DNA of 64,000 nt from JANXZS01 sp963797255 (lineage in GTDB: Bacteria; Acidobacteriota; Terriglobia; Terriglobales; Acidobacteriaceae), in NCBI GenBank assembly GCA_963797255.1, contig CAWCOV010000015.1, positions 186,001 to 250,000 on the forward strand, written 5' to 3'. A model generated the notes under the pieces. It was not told the DNA's origin. It searched no databases and saw only the letters and a program-made list of their open reading frames with translations. This document shows, piece by piece, positions 17,579 through 26,495 of the stretch. Each line of letters opens with the position of its first letter. Positions within the stretch are counted from its first letter, which is position 1. The translations under genes and the position numbers were made by a program.

Positions 17579-19120
17579 ATGTGGAGTGACCCCGAGTTCG
17601 ATGTTGTGATTGTGGGTTTCGGCCCTGCAGGAGCGGTGGCTGCCTGTTGGCTCGGTCAGGCAGGAATCAGGACGCTTGTTGTTGAGAAGAACCGAACAAT
17701 TTGGGAGATCCCTCGGGCAATGGCGCTGGATCACGAAATTCTGAGGATCTTTCAGAACATCGGCGTCGTCGAGAAGGTTCTGCCGCATACTGCTCCCTTC
17801 GGAGCGTCGGAGCACTACGGCGCAGAGGGCCAACTCATTCGGAGCATCGGCGTAATTCCTCCGCCCTACCCTCACGGCTATTTCCCGAACATGGTATTCA
17901 CGCAGCCCCCCGTTGAGAGAATATTGCGCGAGCGCGTGGCAGAACACGCCAGCGTGACGGTGAATTTAGGAGTCGAGTTAGTTGCACTCTCGCATCGAGA
18001 AGACAGCGTTCTACTAACGACTCGTGATGAAGACAGAAGGATTTCCGAGGTAAAAGCGAGATATGTCATTGCATGCGACGGCGCTTCAAGCACCATTCGA
18101 CAACTGGAAAATATTTCGCTGGATGACCTTGGATTCGATGAACCATGGCTCGTGGTGGACCTGATAGTGAAGGATGCCTCATTGGCGAAATTGCCGATTG
18201 TGAGTTCGCAATACTGCGAACCCGCGCGTCCATACACTTACATCGTTGGTCCGGGAAACCATCGCCGCTGGGAAATCATGCTGAATCCCGGAGAGGATCC
18301 GAGGCAGATGGAGCGCGAGGAGAACATCTGGAAGCTGCTATCCCGTTGGCTGGACTCTCGAGACGCCAAATTATGGCGCTCCGGCAGCTATCGTTTTCAC
18401 GCGCTGGTCGCTTGCAAATGGCGCGCCGGTAGTGTGTTCCTGGCAGGGGACGCGGCGCACCAGCAACCTCCTTTTATTGGTCAGGGAATGTGCCAAGGCC
18501 TTCGCGACGTCACCAACCTCTGCTGGAAGTTGGTGACTGTTTTAGGTGGTGAAGCTGCAGACCAATTACTCGATACTTACGAACAGGAACGCAGCGAGCA
18601 CGTGCGCACTTTGACTCAGCGCATTAAGCAAATCGGCGCTGCTATTTGTGAACGTGATCCGCAAGCAGCTCGACTGCGCGATCAGTCTTTACTCGATCAA
18701 GGCGGAGGAAAGGCTCGAGTAGTAACACGTCAGGAGATCGTGCCTCCGCTTCAGTCCGGCTTTCTTGCCCCTGAGTATGGCCCGGCAGCTGGAACGCTTT
18801 TCCCGCAGCCTAGACTCACAACTCCGAGTGGCACTGTGTCGCTTGACGAAATAACTGGTGAGGGATGGTGTGTGTTTATCGACGGAAGGGGAGGGAAATC
18901 AGCCGCCGAACCGAAAGTCCACGGCATTCCAAGTTTTGTTCTTGGAGGCGAAGGTTACATTGAAAAAGAAGCCGTGGCGACTGCGTGGTTTGACCTGCAT
19001 GCGTGTTCAGCAGCGATCGTCCGCCCTGATCACTATGTCTATTGCGGGCTGCGAGACGCGAGCCTGGTGGATCAGGCATACCACGACTTGCAGGAGAGGC
19101 TGAGAATATCTAGCCGCTGA
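17579..19120 (+). CDS. FAD-dependent aromatic hydroxylase, MhpA-like
   Basis: A 513-residue group A flavoprotein monooxygenase. Motifs are the FAD-binding VIVGFGPAGAVAACWLGQ, the DG motif ACDGASSTIR and the second FAD motif FLAGDAAHQQPP followed by IGQGMCQGLRD. A thioredoxin-like C-terminal domain ends the protein. It resembles 3-(3-hydroxyphenyl)propionate hydroxylase, and its place after an extradiol dioxygenase suggests it makes that enzyme's catechol substrate. An in-frame TTG at 17570 is an alternative start. A strong hairpin follows 120 bp after the stop. Confidence 0.88.
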   Translation: MWSDPEFDVVIVGFGPAGAVAACWLGQAGIRTLVVEKNRTIWEIPRAMALDHEILRIFQNIGVVEKVLPHTAPFGASEHYGAEGQLIRSIGVIPPPYPHGYFPNMVFTQPPVERILRERVAEHASVTVNLGVELVALSHREDSVLLTTRDEDRRISEVKARYVIACDGASSTIRQLENISLDDLGFDEPWLVVDLIVKDASLAKLPIVSSQYCEPARPYTYIVGPGNHRRWEIMLNPGEDPRQMEREENIWKLLSRWLDSRDAKLWRSGSYRFHALVACKWRAGSVFLAGDAAHQQPPFIGQGMCQGLRDVTNLCWKLVTVLGGEAADQLLDTYEQERSEHVRTLTQRIKQIGAAICERDPQAARLRDQSLLDQGGGKARVVTRQEIVPPLQSGFLAPEYGPAAGTLFPQPRLTTPSGTVSLDEITGEGWCVFIDGRGGKSAAEPKVHGIPSFVLGGEGYIEKEAVATAWFDLHACSAAIVRPDHYVYCGLRDASLVDQAYHDLQERLRISSR

Positions 19121-19239
19121 GGCGTGCTAGTCATCTCAATCAAAGTCGGTGATCCTTGGTCGAAACACGGTCCGAGCCCAATCGCGCATCTCGCCTTAAT
19201 TCATCATTCCTGAAACCAACGGCACACGCAGCATTCACA

Positions 19240-19284
19240 CAGCCTCTACGTGGATCGGAATAATACGATGCCACGTCGAGGCTG
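19240..19284. terminator. long hairpin between convergent genes, probable bidirectional terminator
   Basis: The arms 19240-19257 and 19266-19284 pair over about 18 bp (CAGCCTCTACGTGG against CCACGTCGAGGCTG, then ATCG with CGAT) with one mismatch, one bulged G and an 8-nt loop. It lies between the convergent hydroxylase and katG genes, just beyond the restored katG stop at 19313. No strong T-tract is present. Confidence 0.6.
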
Positions 19285-19352
19285 CATGTTCTACAGAACC
19301 AGAATTCCTTCGCTAAGCTCGCGCCAGGTCGAAGCGATCAAGGTTCATTACC

Positions 19353-21572
19353 TTAGTCCAGGCTGCCACAAAGTCTTGCACGAACATCTCCCTGTGAATC
19401 CGCCGACGCATAGACTTCCGAGAGGGCTCGGAGCTGGGCGTTGGAGCCGAAGACAAGATCGATCACTGTCCCCGTCCACTTGAGATCGCCGGTTGCTCGA
19501 TCTCGCCCTTCCAACACTCCTTCAGATGTAGCGGACTTCTGCCACTTCGTTTTCATGTCGAGGAGATTCACGAAGAAATCGTTGGTTAATGTTTCTGGCT
19601 GTTTGGTGAAAACGCCGGATTCGGATTTCCCAAAATTGGCATTTAGCGCGCGCATTCCACCGATCAGAACTGTCATCTCGGGGGCAGTCAGGGTCAGAAG
19701 GTTTGCCCGATCCAGCAGCATTTCAGCCGCCAAACCATGGTGTCCCTTTCGGATGTAATTCCTAAATCCGTCCGCGACAGGTTCCAATACGGCGAACGAA
19801 TTCACATCGGTCTGTTCCTGCGATGCATCGGTGCGCCCCGGAGAGAAAGGAACCTTAACGTTTTGGCCTGACTTCTTCGCAGCTTCCTCCACTGCTGCGC
19901 AGCCGCCCAGAACAATCAGGTCAGCCAGTGAGACTTTCTTGCCGCCTGCCCCTCCGTTGAATTCCGCCTGGATCGCCTCTAGCTTCTGAAGAACCGCGGC
20001 TAACTCAGTCGGCTGGTTGACTTCCCAATACTGTTGCGGTGCGAGGCGAATACGCGCTCCATTTGCCCCGCCGCGCTTGTCGCTGCCACGGAATGTTGAG
20101 GCTGATGCCCAAGCTGTTGTGACCAGTTGGGAAATGGAAAGTCCGGATGCAAGGATCTTGGCCTTTAGAGCAGCGATATCCTGCTCCCCAATCAATTCAT
20201 GATCCACAGCGGGAACGGGGTCCTGCCACAATAAAGTTTCCGTAGGAACAAGCGGACCAAGATACCGCGAAACAGGCCCCATGTCGCGGTGAGTCAGCTT
20301 GTACCAAGCCTTGGCGAACGCGTCTGCAAACGCTTCTGGATTCTCATGGAAGCGCTTCGAAATCGCTGCGTAGCTCGGATCTAATTTCAGTGCGAGATCC
20401 GTCGTGAACATCATTGGTGCGTGCTTCTTTGAAGGATCATGGGCATCCGGTACAGTGCCTGCTGCTGCCCCGTTCTTCGGAGTCCATTGGTGAGCACCGG
20501 TGGGACTCTTCGTGAGTTCCCAGTCATAGTTGAACAGGTTCTCGAAGTAGTTGTTGTCCCACTTTACGGGGTTGGTGGTCCATGCGCCTTCCAAACCGCT
20601 GCTAATCGTATGCACGCCATTTCCGTTCCCGAAGCTGTTTTTCCAGCCGAGGCCTTGCTCCTCGATGGTGGCACCCTCGGGTTCTGGACCGACATACTTG
20701 GCGGGCTCGGCAGCGCCATGAGCCTTGCCGAACGTGTGCCCCCCGGCTATGAGTGCAACTGTCTCCTCGTCATTCATAGCCATGCGTGCGAACGTTTCCC
20801 GAATATCCCGGGCCGCAGCAACTGGATCTGGATTGGAGTTGGGTCCTTCCGGATTTACATAGATCAGGCCCATTTGAACAGCGGCGAGAGGATTTTCAAG
20901 TTGACGGTCGCCGCGGTAGCGTTCGTCTGCTAGCCACTTGCCCTCAGGTCCCCAATAAATGTCCTGTTCCGGCTCCCAGATGTCTGGGCGCCCACCGCCG
21001 AAGCCGAACGTCTTAAACCCCATCGACTCCAAGGCCACATTTCCGGTGAGAATCATCAGATCGGCCCAGGAAAGTTTCTTGCCGTACTTCTGCTTGATGG
21101 GCCAGATTAACCGGCGCGCCTTGTCGAGGCTCACGTTGTCTGGCCAACTGTTGAGCGGAGCAAATCGCTGCGCCCCTGAACCCCCGCCGCCGCGACCATC
21201 GGCGATACGATAGGTGCCTGCGCTATGCCACGCCATACGAATGAAGAAGGGCCCGTAGTGGCCGTAATCTGCGGGCCACCAGTCCTGGGATGTCGTCATC
21301 AGGGCATGAAGGTCCTTGATTACGGCTTTCAAATCAAGGGTCTTGAACTCCTCGGCGTAGTTGAACTCAGCGCCCATAGGGTCGGAGAGTGGAGAATGCT
21401 GGTGCAAGATATTGAGGTTCAGCTGATCGGGCCACCATTCCGCGTTGGACCTTGTCCCAGACACTGCGTGTTTGCGACCGCCATCGGAAAATGGGCACTT
21501 CTCTTCGGGTGACGATTTTTGCGCTGGACCGGGGATAGGCTCCCCAACTGCCGTTTCGAATTGCTTTTCCAT
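19353..21572 (-). CDS. katG: catalase-peroxidase, C-terminus frameshifted
   Basis: A bifunctional haem catalase-peroxidase detoxifying hydrogen peroxide. The distal Trp and His are in RMAWHSAGTYR, the crosslinked Tyr in GLIYVNPEGP, the Met in RMAMNDEETVA, and the proximal His in IAGGHTFGKAHG. The second, haem-free domain is present. The ATG at 21572 has AAGGA upstream. As given, the frame ends GDVRARLCGSLD. In the next frame the genuine KatG tail MFVQDFVAAWTKVMNLDRFD continues to a stop at 19313. One extra base in the CCC run at 19390-19392 explains this. The restored protein has about 752 residues. perR lies 105 bp upstream on the same strand. Confidence 0.96.
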   Translation of the reverse strand: MEKQFETAVGEPIPGPAQKSSPEEKCPFSDGGRKHAVSGTRSNAEWWPDQLNLNILHQHSPLSDPMGAEFNYAEEFKTLDLKAVIKDLHALMTTSQDWWPADYGHYGPFFIRMAWHSAGTYRIADGRGGGGSGAQRFAPLNSWPDNVSLDKARRLIWPIKQKYGKKLSWADLMILTGNVALESMGFKTFGFGGGRPDIWEPEQDIYWGPEGKWLADERYRGDRQLENPLAAVQMGLIYVNPEGPNSNPDPVAAARDIRETFARMAMNDEETVALIAGGHTFGKAHGAAEPAKYVGPEPEGATIEEQGLGWKNSFGNGNGVHTISSGLEGAWTTNPVKWDNNYFENLFNYDWELTKSPTGAHQWTPKNGAAAGTVPDAHDPSKKHAPMMFTTDLALKLDPSYAAISKRFHENPEAFADAFAKAWYKLTHRDMGPVSRYLGPLVPTETLLWQDPVPAVDHELIGEQDIAALKAKILASGLSISQLVTTAWASASTFRGSDKRGGANGARIRLAPQQYWEVNQPTELAAVLQKLEAIQAEFNGGAGGKKVSLADLIVLGGCAAVEEAAKKSGQNVKVPFSPGRTDASQEQTDVNSFAVLEPVADGFRNYIRKGHHGLAAEMLLDRANLLTLTAPEMTVLIGGMRALNANFGKSESGVFTKQPETLTNDFFVNLLDMKTKWQKSATSEGVLEGRDRATGDLKWTGTVIDLVFGSNAQLRALSEVYASADSQGDVRARLCGSLD

Positions 21573-21677
21573 ATATTCCTTTTCCTTCAAAGTAGTAATA
21601 ATTTTTGACGACTTAGGAGCTCACATTTTCTTATTCGATCGCGCAATCTCCGCTTCCACCTCGGCTATGTGCGCCGT

Positions 21678-22130
21678 TCATTTGCTGTCCACACGCCTCC
21701 GACACTTAACCAAAATGTGTTTTGGAACACATTTCGTGCAGAGACCCCGAAAAATGAGTTCGCATTCGCGAACGATTCGCTTGCCGAGGGAACCTGCGGC
21801 AGGCCCGGGCACATCGTACCACTCAATGTCCTCAACATCCCCGCAGAGGTCGCAGATGAAGTGATGATGTCGCAGGCCCTTCACATCGAATCGAGCGCTG
21901 CGACCCTCGACAGCTACTTCACGCACCAAACCGGCCTGCACCAAATCCCGCAGATTGTTATAAGTCGTAGCCCTTGAAGAGCGTGGATCCGCGCGATTCA
22001 CGGCTTCGAAAATCTCCGCAGCCGTGGGATGCCTGTTGTGTTTCATCAAGAATGCCATCACGGCGTAGCGCTGCGGAGTGCACCGCAATCCGCTTCGTTC
22101 CAAGGACCGTTTAATTGCCTCAGCATTCAT
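21678..22130 (-). CDS. perR: Fur-family peroxide regulator, PerR-like
   Basis: A 150-residue Fur-family repressor. The winged helix is RCTPQRYAVMAFL to RATTYNNLRDL. The metal site resembles PerR: His in NRHPTAAEIF, Asp in ARFDVKG, the His cluster RHHHF, and Asp (not Glu) in CGDVEDIEW, the change that marks PerR. Two CxxC pairs (CDLC, CTKC) form the structural zinc site. The adjacent katG supports a role in peroxide sensing. The ATG at 22130 is preferred to TTG codons 3 and 6 bases upstream. A perfect palindrome touches its start. Confidence 0.88.
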   Translation of the reverse strand: MNAEAIKRSLERSGLRCTPQRYAVMAFLMKHNRHPTAAEIFEAVNRADPRSSRATTYNNLRDLVQAGLVREVAVEGRSARFDVKGLRHHHFICDLCGDVEDIEWYDVPGPAAGSLGKRIVRECELIFRGLCTKCVPKHILVKCRRRVDSK

Positions 22131-22136
22131 CAACAA

Positions 22137-22153
22137 ATTAGATTCTGTCTAAT
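22137..22153. promoter_or_regulatory. PerR-box-like palindrome at the perR start
   Basis: ATTAGA (22137-22142) and TCTAAT (22148-22153) form a perfect 6-5-6 inverted repeat. In the 7-1-7 register the site is TTAGATTCTGTCTAA, resembling the PerR box TTATAATNATTATAA. It ends only 7 bp upstream of the perR ATG, where bound repressor would block transcription or translation. Autoregulation is inferred. Confidence 0.6.
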
Positions 22154-22338
22154 CTGACATTTTGTCAAGGTCTTTGCTGTGGCTGGCGCAAACTGACCGC
22201 TGTCGAGCGAATCCCGGCGATTAAATCGTCTATTTTGCTCAGGTTCGCCCATGAAGGGAAGTGGCGGCTTCTCCTGAATGTCGAAAATGTGGCCTCGTTC
22301 CGAATGCCGAACACCGCATCAAATATTTGTGCCATAAT

Positions 22339-22358
22339 ATATTCGAAATATCGAATAT
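22339..22358. promoter_or_regulatory. perfect 8-4-8 inverted repeat, probable ArsR operator
   Basis: ATATTCGA (22339-22346) and TCGAATAT (22351-22358) are exact inverted repeats separated by AATA, 23 bp before the ArsR-type gene. AT-rich palindromes of this kind are typical ArsR-family operators, so autorepression is likely. The hyf-like genes downstream may be read from the same promoter. Confidence 0.65.
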
Positions 22359-22381
22359 TCAAATACGTTGGAGCTACTGCT

Positions 22382-22726
22382 ATGCAAGATTCGCTGCGCC
22401 GTTTTAAGGCCGACATCTTTCAGGCCCTTGCACACCCTACGCGGATTGCAATTATTGAACTCCTGGCGAATGGAGAGCTTTCTGCGGGTGAACTCATTGC
22501 AAAGCTGGGAATGGAACAGGCAAATATCTCTCAGCATTTGGCGGTGCTCCGCGCCAAGCAACTTGTCGTCAATCGCAAGGCGGGGAATCAGGTGTTTTAT
22601 GCCGTTCGAGACCCAATCATCATTAAGGTTCTTGCTCTCATGCGGCGCTACTTCCAAAAGAATCTGAAAAGTGCTCTCGAACTGTTGAATGAGATTGATA
22701 GCAATCCCAAGGATTCAAGTCGTTGA
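22382..22726 (+). CDS. ArsR-family winged-helix regulator without cysteines
   Basis: A 114-residue regulator. The core is ALAHPTRIAIIELL, then SAGELIAKLGMEQANISQHLAVLR (recognition helix) and the wing VNRKAGNQVFYAV. There is no cysteine in the protein, so neither the CxC metal site of ArsR/SmtB nor the thiol pair of BigR/SqrR sensors is possible. The signal must be something else. It starts at the ATG at 22382 after a clear palindromic operator and lies 102 bp before the hyf-like genes on the same strand. Control of that complex is the natural hypothesis. Confidence 0.88.
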   Translation: MQDSLRRFKADIFQALAHPTRIAIIELLANGELSAGELIAKLGMEQANISQHLAVLRAKQLVVNRKAGNQVFYAVRDPIIIKVLALMRRYFQKNLKSALELLNEIDSNPKDSSR

Positions 22727-22828
22727 TTATTTGACCAACTATGAAATTGACGCGTTTTCACTCCTCCTTGAGGTGAATTTTCCGATGAGCATTTCAATTG
22801 ACCATCGAAGGATGGAGGCGAAGGGGAT

Positions 22829-24874
22829 TTGATTTTGAGCACTTATCATTGGATATTCCTGCATGTTGGATCTCTCGCTGGCCACGAACTACGATTCATG
22901 CTTTTTATTGTGGGTGCATGGATGGTCTTGGGCCTTGCAGGGTTCGCGCGGCCAAGCAGTATCCGATTTGTTGCTCGAATGCTCTTTCCCGCGGGCGCTC
23001 TGCTTTGTCTCGGCATGGCCTTCTTAGCGGTGGTTTTTTTGGTCTCAGGGCGTGGCCAGCAAACTGAAATTCTTCCTCTTGGTCTACCCGATCTTCCATT
23101 TCATCTTCGACTGGATGTCTTGTCTGGATTCTTTCTTGTGCTGCTTGGAGTAGCAGGCGCGGGTATTTCAATATTTGCTGCAGGATACTTCCGGTCGGGT
23201 GAAGGCACGGCTCCTGCCTTGCTTGGCATGCACTACCATCTTTTTCTCGCCAGTATGGCTGTAGTCTTGCTCGCCGACGATGCGTACATATTCATGGTCG
23301 CATGGGAAACCATGGCGCTCAGTTCGTATTTCCTCGTGACTTCGCATCACAGCATTCCGGAGATTCGCCGAGCGGGCTTTTTATACCTGATCATGGCCCA
23401 TGTAGGAGCTGTCTGCATCCTGCTATGCTTCGGCGTTCTGCAAGGTGGAAGTTGGCAATTCACGTTTGAGGCGATGCGCGGCGCGCCCCTCACTCCATTC
23501 TGGGCAACCACTGCCTTCCTGCTTGCGTTATTAGGATTTGGTGCCAAAGCTGGTCTCGTCCCGCTGCACGTATGGCTGCCAGAAGCGCATCCGGCCGCTC
23601 CATCGCCAGTCTCGGCCATGATGAGTGGGATCATGCTGAAAATCGCAATTTATGGAATATTGCGAATCAGTTTCGATTTGCTGCATATTCGCTTTTGGCA
23701 ATGGGGAGCTCTTCTGGTAGCCTTGGGGCTTTTCTCTGCGATGTTTGGCGCGATCTTCGCTGCCGTGCAAACGGACATGAAACGCTTGCTGGCATATTCA
23801 TCCATTGAAAATATTGGACTGATTTTTACGGGTATCGGAGTGTCATTGTTGTTTGCGACAAGCAATATGCCTCTGTTTGCAGCGCTCGCTTTGACAGCGG
23901 CCCTGGTCCATTCACTCAACCATTCATTCTTCAAAAGCCTTCTCTTTCTCGCCACCGGCTCGGTACTTCATGCAACCAATCATCGGAGCCTCGGGAAACT
24001 TGGCGGCTTGATTCGCAGCATGCCTTGGGTGGCCAGCTTTGCGCTGGTCGGCACGCTTTCCATTGCTGGCTTGCCACCGTTCAACGGCTTTGTTTCGGAG
24101 TGGCTATTGCTTCAGTCGTTTCTATTCACTCCTCAGCTTCCACACGCCTTTCTCAACATGCTTATTCCGCTCGGCGCCGCAGCGTTAGCACTGACAGTGG
24201 CTCTTGCGGCATATGTGATGGTCAAGTTTTACGGTGTAATTTTTCTAGGTCAGCCACGTGAAGGCACCTTGGAAAATACACATGATGCCAACTGGCTAGA
24301 AAGACTAGGCTTAGGCTGGCTGGCATTCGCGTGCATTCTGATTGGCGCACTGCCACAACTCGCGTTGAAGGCAGTGGCACCAGTCACCGGAAGATTGTTG
24401 GGCGAAACCGTCCGGCCCAGCCCGAGTGCCTGGTGGATCTCTCCAATTGCTCGCCAACAGGCTTCCTATAGCGGTCTGATACTAATTGCCGGAATAGTGG
24501 TAGTTGTTGCCGCCACTTTTGTCGTTGTTCGCGTGGTGTGCCATGGACGTATACGAAGAACGGACACCTGGGACTGCGGCTATCCATGGCAGACCGCTCG
24601 GATGCAGGATACAGCGGAAGGCTTTGGTCAACCGATCCGCCACATGTTTGGCACGTTCTTCCGCATGGAGCGGAATCTCCCCTCCGCAGCCGATACCGCT
24701 CCACGGTACAGAATTTATATCGAAGACCGGGTTTGGCGGACTCTTTATCTGCCTGTCGCGCGTGGAGTTCAGAGTCTCGCAAATGTAATTGGGGGTCTGC
24801 AAGGTGGACGACTTGCGATCTACCTGCTCTATAGCTTTCTTACCCTGCTCGGTCTCTTGGTTTTTGTCTTATGA
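22829..24874 (+). CDS. hyfB: HyfB/NuoL-type proton-pumping antiporter-like membrane subunit
   Basis: A 681-residue polytopic membrane protein of the complex I/Mrp antiporter family. The TM5 glutamate (WETMALSSYFLV) and lysines in GFGAKAGLVPLHVWLPEAH and SGIMLKIAIYG fit an ion-translocating half-channel. The C-terminal extension and the length match HyfB/HycC. The start is uncertain: TTG at 22829 after GGAGGCGAAGGGG, or TTG at 22835. Its stop overlaps the next gene by 4 bp. It is the first structural gene of a six-gene Hyf-like set. Confidence 0.92.
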   Translation: MILSTYHWIFLHVGSLAGHELRFMLFIVGAWMVLGLAGFARPSSIRFVARMLFPAGALLCLGMAFLAVVFLVSGRGQQTEILPLGLPDLPFHLRLDVLSGFFLVLLGVAGAGISIFAAGYFRSGEGTAPALLGMHYHLFLASMAVVLLADDAYIFMVAWETMALSSYFLVTSHHSIPEIRRAGFLYLIMAHVGAVCILLCFGVLQGGSWQFTFEAMRGAPLTPFWATTAFLLALLGFGAKAGLVPLHVWLPEAHPAAPSPVSAMMSGIMLKIAIYGILRISFDLLHIRFWQWGALLVALGLFSAMFGAIFAAVQTDMKRLLAYSSIENIGLIFTGIGVSLLFATSNMPLFAALALTAALVHSLNHSFFKSLLFLATGSVLHATNHRSLGKLGGLIRSMPWVASFALVGTLSIAGLPPFNGFVSEWLLLQSFLFTPQLPHAFLNMLIPLGAAALALTVALAAYVMVKFYGVIFLGQPREGTLENTHDANWLERLGLGWLAFACILIGALPQLALKAVAPVTGRLLGETVRPSPSAWWISPIARQQASYSGLILIAGIVVVVAATFVVVRVVCHGRIRRTDTWDCGYPWQTARMQDTAEGFGQPIRHMFGTFFRMERNLPSAADTAPRYRIYIEDRVWRTLYLPVARGVQSLANVIGGLQGGRLAIYLLYSFLTLLGLLVFVL

Positions 24875-25824
24875 GAGCGATCAGCTTCGTTCGACAATTC
24901 GTCGAAGTAATTATGGCAATTGCGATCGCGCCTCTGTTCGCGGGATGGATAGCACAATGCCGCGCTTGGCTGCAGAACCGTTCTGCTCCTCCGTTGTTGC
25001 AGCCATATCGCATGCTGCGCAAACTGTTCTTTAAAGATGTCGCGCTGGCGCGGGATGCGTCGGTATTTTTTCGGACGACACCATATGTGCTGTTCGGAAC
25101 AATGGTGCTTGCAGCAGCGATTATTCCTTCGTTAGTCACGGATTTACCTTTGGCACGAGTCGCCGACGCGATTGCGCTCGTTGGACTCTTTGCAACTGCA
25201 CGAGTCTTCCTGTCGCTCGCCGCCATGGATACGGGTACGGCTTTTGGAACGCTGGGGGCGCGCCGTGAAATGATGATCGGCTTTCTTGCCGAGCCGGCTC
25301 TCTTAATGGTGCTTTTCAACGCATTCATACTCTTTGGGAGCACTTCTCTCCCAAGTCTGGTAGATGGATATCGCGCGCATCCGTCCGTGATCGATCCCAG
25401 CGTAATCTTTGCAGCCATCGCATTTGTGATGATACTTCTGGCCGAAAACGCCCGCATTCCGATCGATAATCCAGCTACCCATCTCGAACTGACAATGATT
25501 CACGAAGCAATGTTGCTTGAGTATTCCGCGCGGCATCTTGCCCTGATCGAGTGGGCATCGAGTCTGAAACTATTCAATTATTCCTGCATTGGATTTGCTT
25601 TATTCATTCCCTGGGGTATCGCAACGAACGGCAACGATGGGGCTTTTGCGTTATTCGTAGCGATCGCTGCGCTGATCGGAAAACTAGTGATTGCTGGCGC
25701 GGCGTTGGCAATCATCGAATCATTGTCGGCCAAGCTGCGCATCTTTCGCGCCCCGGAGTACTTGGCTATGGCATTTCTCTTAGCCGTGCTTGGCTTGCTT
25801 GTTCATCTTCTGTTGGGAGTCTAA
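24871..25824 (+). CDS. hyfC: HyfC/HycD, NuoH-like membrane subunit
   Basis: A 317-residue membrane protein homologous to NuoH and HycD, which links the membrane arm to the peripheral arm. Conserved loops are TLGARREMMIGFLAEPA and ENARIPIDNPATHLELTMIHEAML, the acidic quinone-cavity-side motif of the family. About eight hydrophobic helices are visible. It is translationally coupled to hyfB (ATGA overlap) and followed 5 bp later by the HyfE-like gene. Confidence 0.93.
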   Translation: MRAISFVRQFVEVIMAIAIAPLFAGWIAQCRAWLQNRSAPPLLQPYRMLRKLFFKDVALARDASVFFRTTPYVLFGTMVLAAAIIPSLVTDLPLARVADAIALVGLFATARVFLSLAAMDTGTAFGTLGARREMMIGFLAEPALLMVLFNAFILFGSTSLPSLVDGYRAHPSVIDPSVIFAAIAFVMILLAENARIPIDNPATHLELTMIHEAMLLEYSARHLALIEWASSLKLFNYSCIGFALFIPWGIATNGNDGAFALFVAIAALIGKLVIAGAALAIIESLSAKLRIFRAPEYLAMAFLLAVLGLLVHLLLGV

Positions 25825-25829
25825 ACGAG

Positions 25830-26495
25830 ATGCATGCTAATGAACTGGTTGCCCAGATCTTGAAGGTTCTTGCCGCGGGACTATTGCTTATCTCGTTCGC
25901 TATGCTCGCGGGACGTCGCACGCAGCAATTGATCACTCTATTTGCCTGGCAGGGAGTTCTACTTTTTGTCTCGACGTGTCTTGTGGCCTATAGCGCAGGC
26001 CTGACGGAGATGTATTATTCCGCGGCACTCACACTGATCCTCAAGGTTATTGCACTTCCCTGGATACTCAATCGCCTTATCAATCGGCTCGGAGCGCAAT
26101 GGGACAGCGAGCAATTGGTCAATGTACCCACGACCATGCTCGCTGGCTTGCTGCTTGTGATTTTTGCTTTTGGTTTGGCCCAGCCAATCAGTTCCATGGC
26201 AACGACAATAACACGCCATACGGTAGGAATTGCGTTGGCGGTGATCCTGCTTTCATTCCTGATGATGATAACCCGTCGCAAAGCGGTCACACAGGTAATT
26301 GGCTTTCTTGCGATGGAGAATGGCCTCTTTCTTGCGGCGACCAGTGCGACGTATGGGATGCCCATGGTCATCGAGTTGGGTGTTGCTCTCGACCTTTTGG
26401 TCGGAGTTTTCATCTTGGGTATCTTCTTCTTCCAGATTCGGGAGCAATTCGACAGTCTCGACCTGCGTCACCTGGAATCGCTCAAGGAGGACTGA
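25830..26495 (+). CDS. hyfE: HyfE-like membrane subunit
   Basis: A 221-residue polytopic protein close in length to E. coli HyfE (about 216). The N-terminal third looks NuoK-like (QQLITLFAWQGVLLFV). The conserved FLAMENGLFLAATSATYGMP and LGVALDLLVGVFILGIFFFQ motifs are typical of HyfE. This subunit occurs in Hyf-type but not in the smaller Hyc-type complexes, so the locus is of the larger Hyf architecture. Its stop is directly followed by the GTG start of the next gene. Confidence 0.9.
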   Translation: MHANELVAQILKVLAAGLLLISFAMLAGRRTQQLITLFAWQGVLLFVSTCLVAYSAGLTEMYYSAALTLILKVIALPWILNRLINRLGAQWDSEQLVNVPTTMLAGLLLVIFAFGLAQPISSMATTITRHTVGIALAVILLSFLMMITRRKAVTQVIGFLAMENGLFLAATSATYGMPMVIELGVALDLLVGVFILGIFFFQIREQFDSLDLRHLESLKED

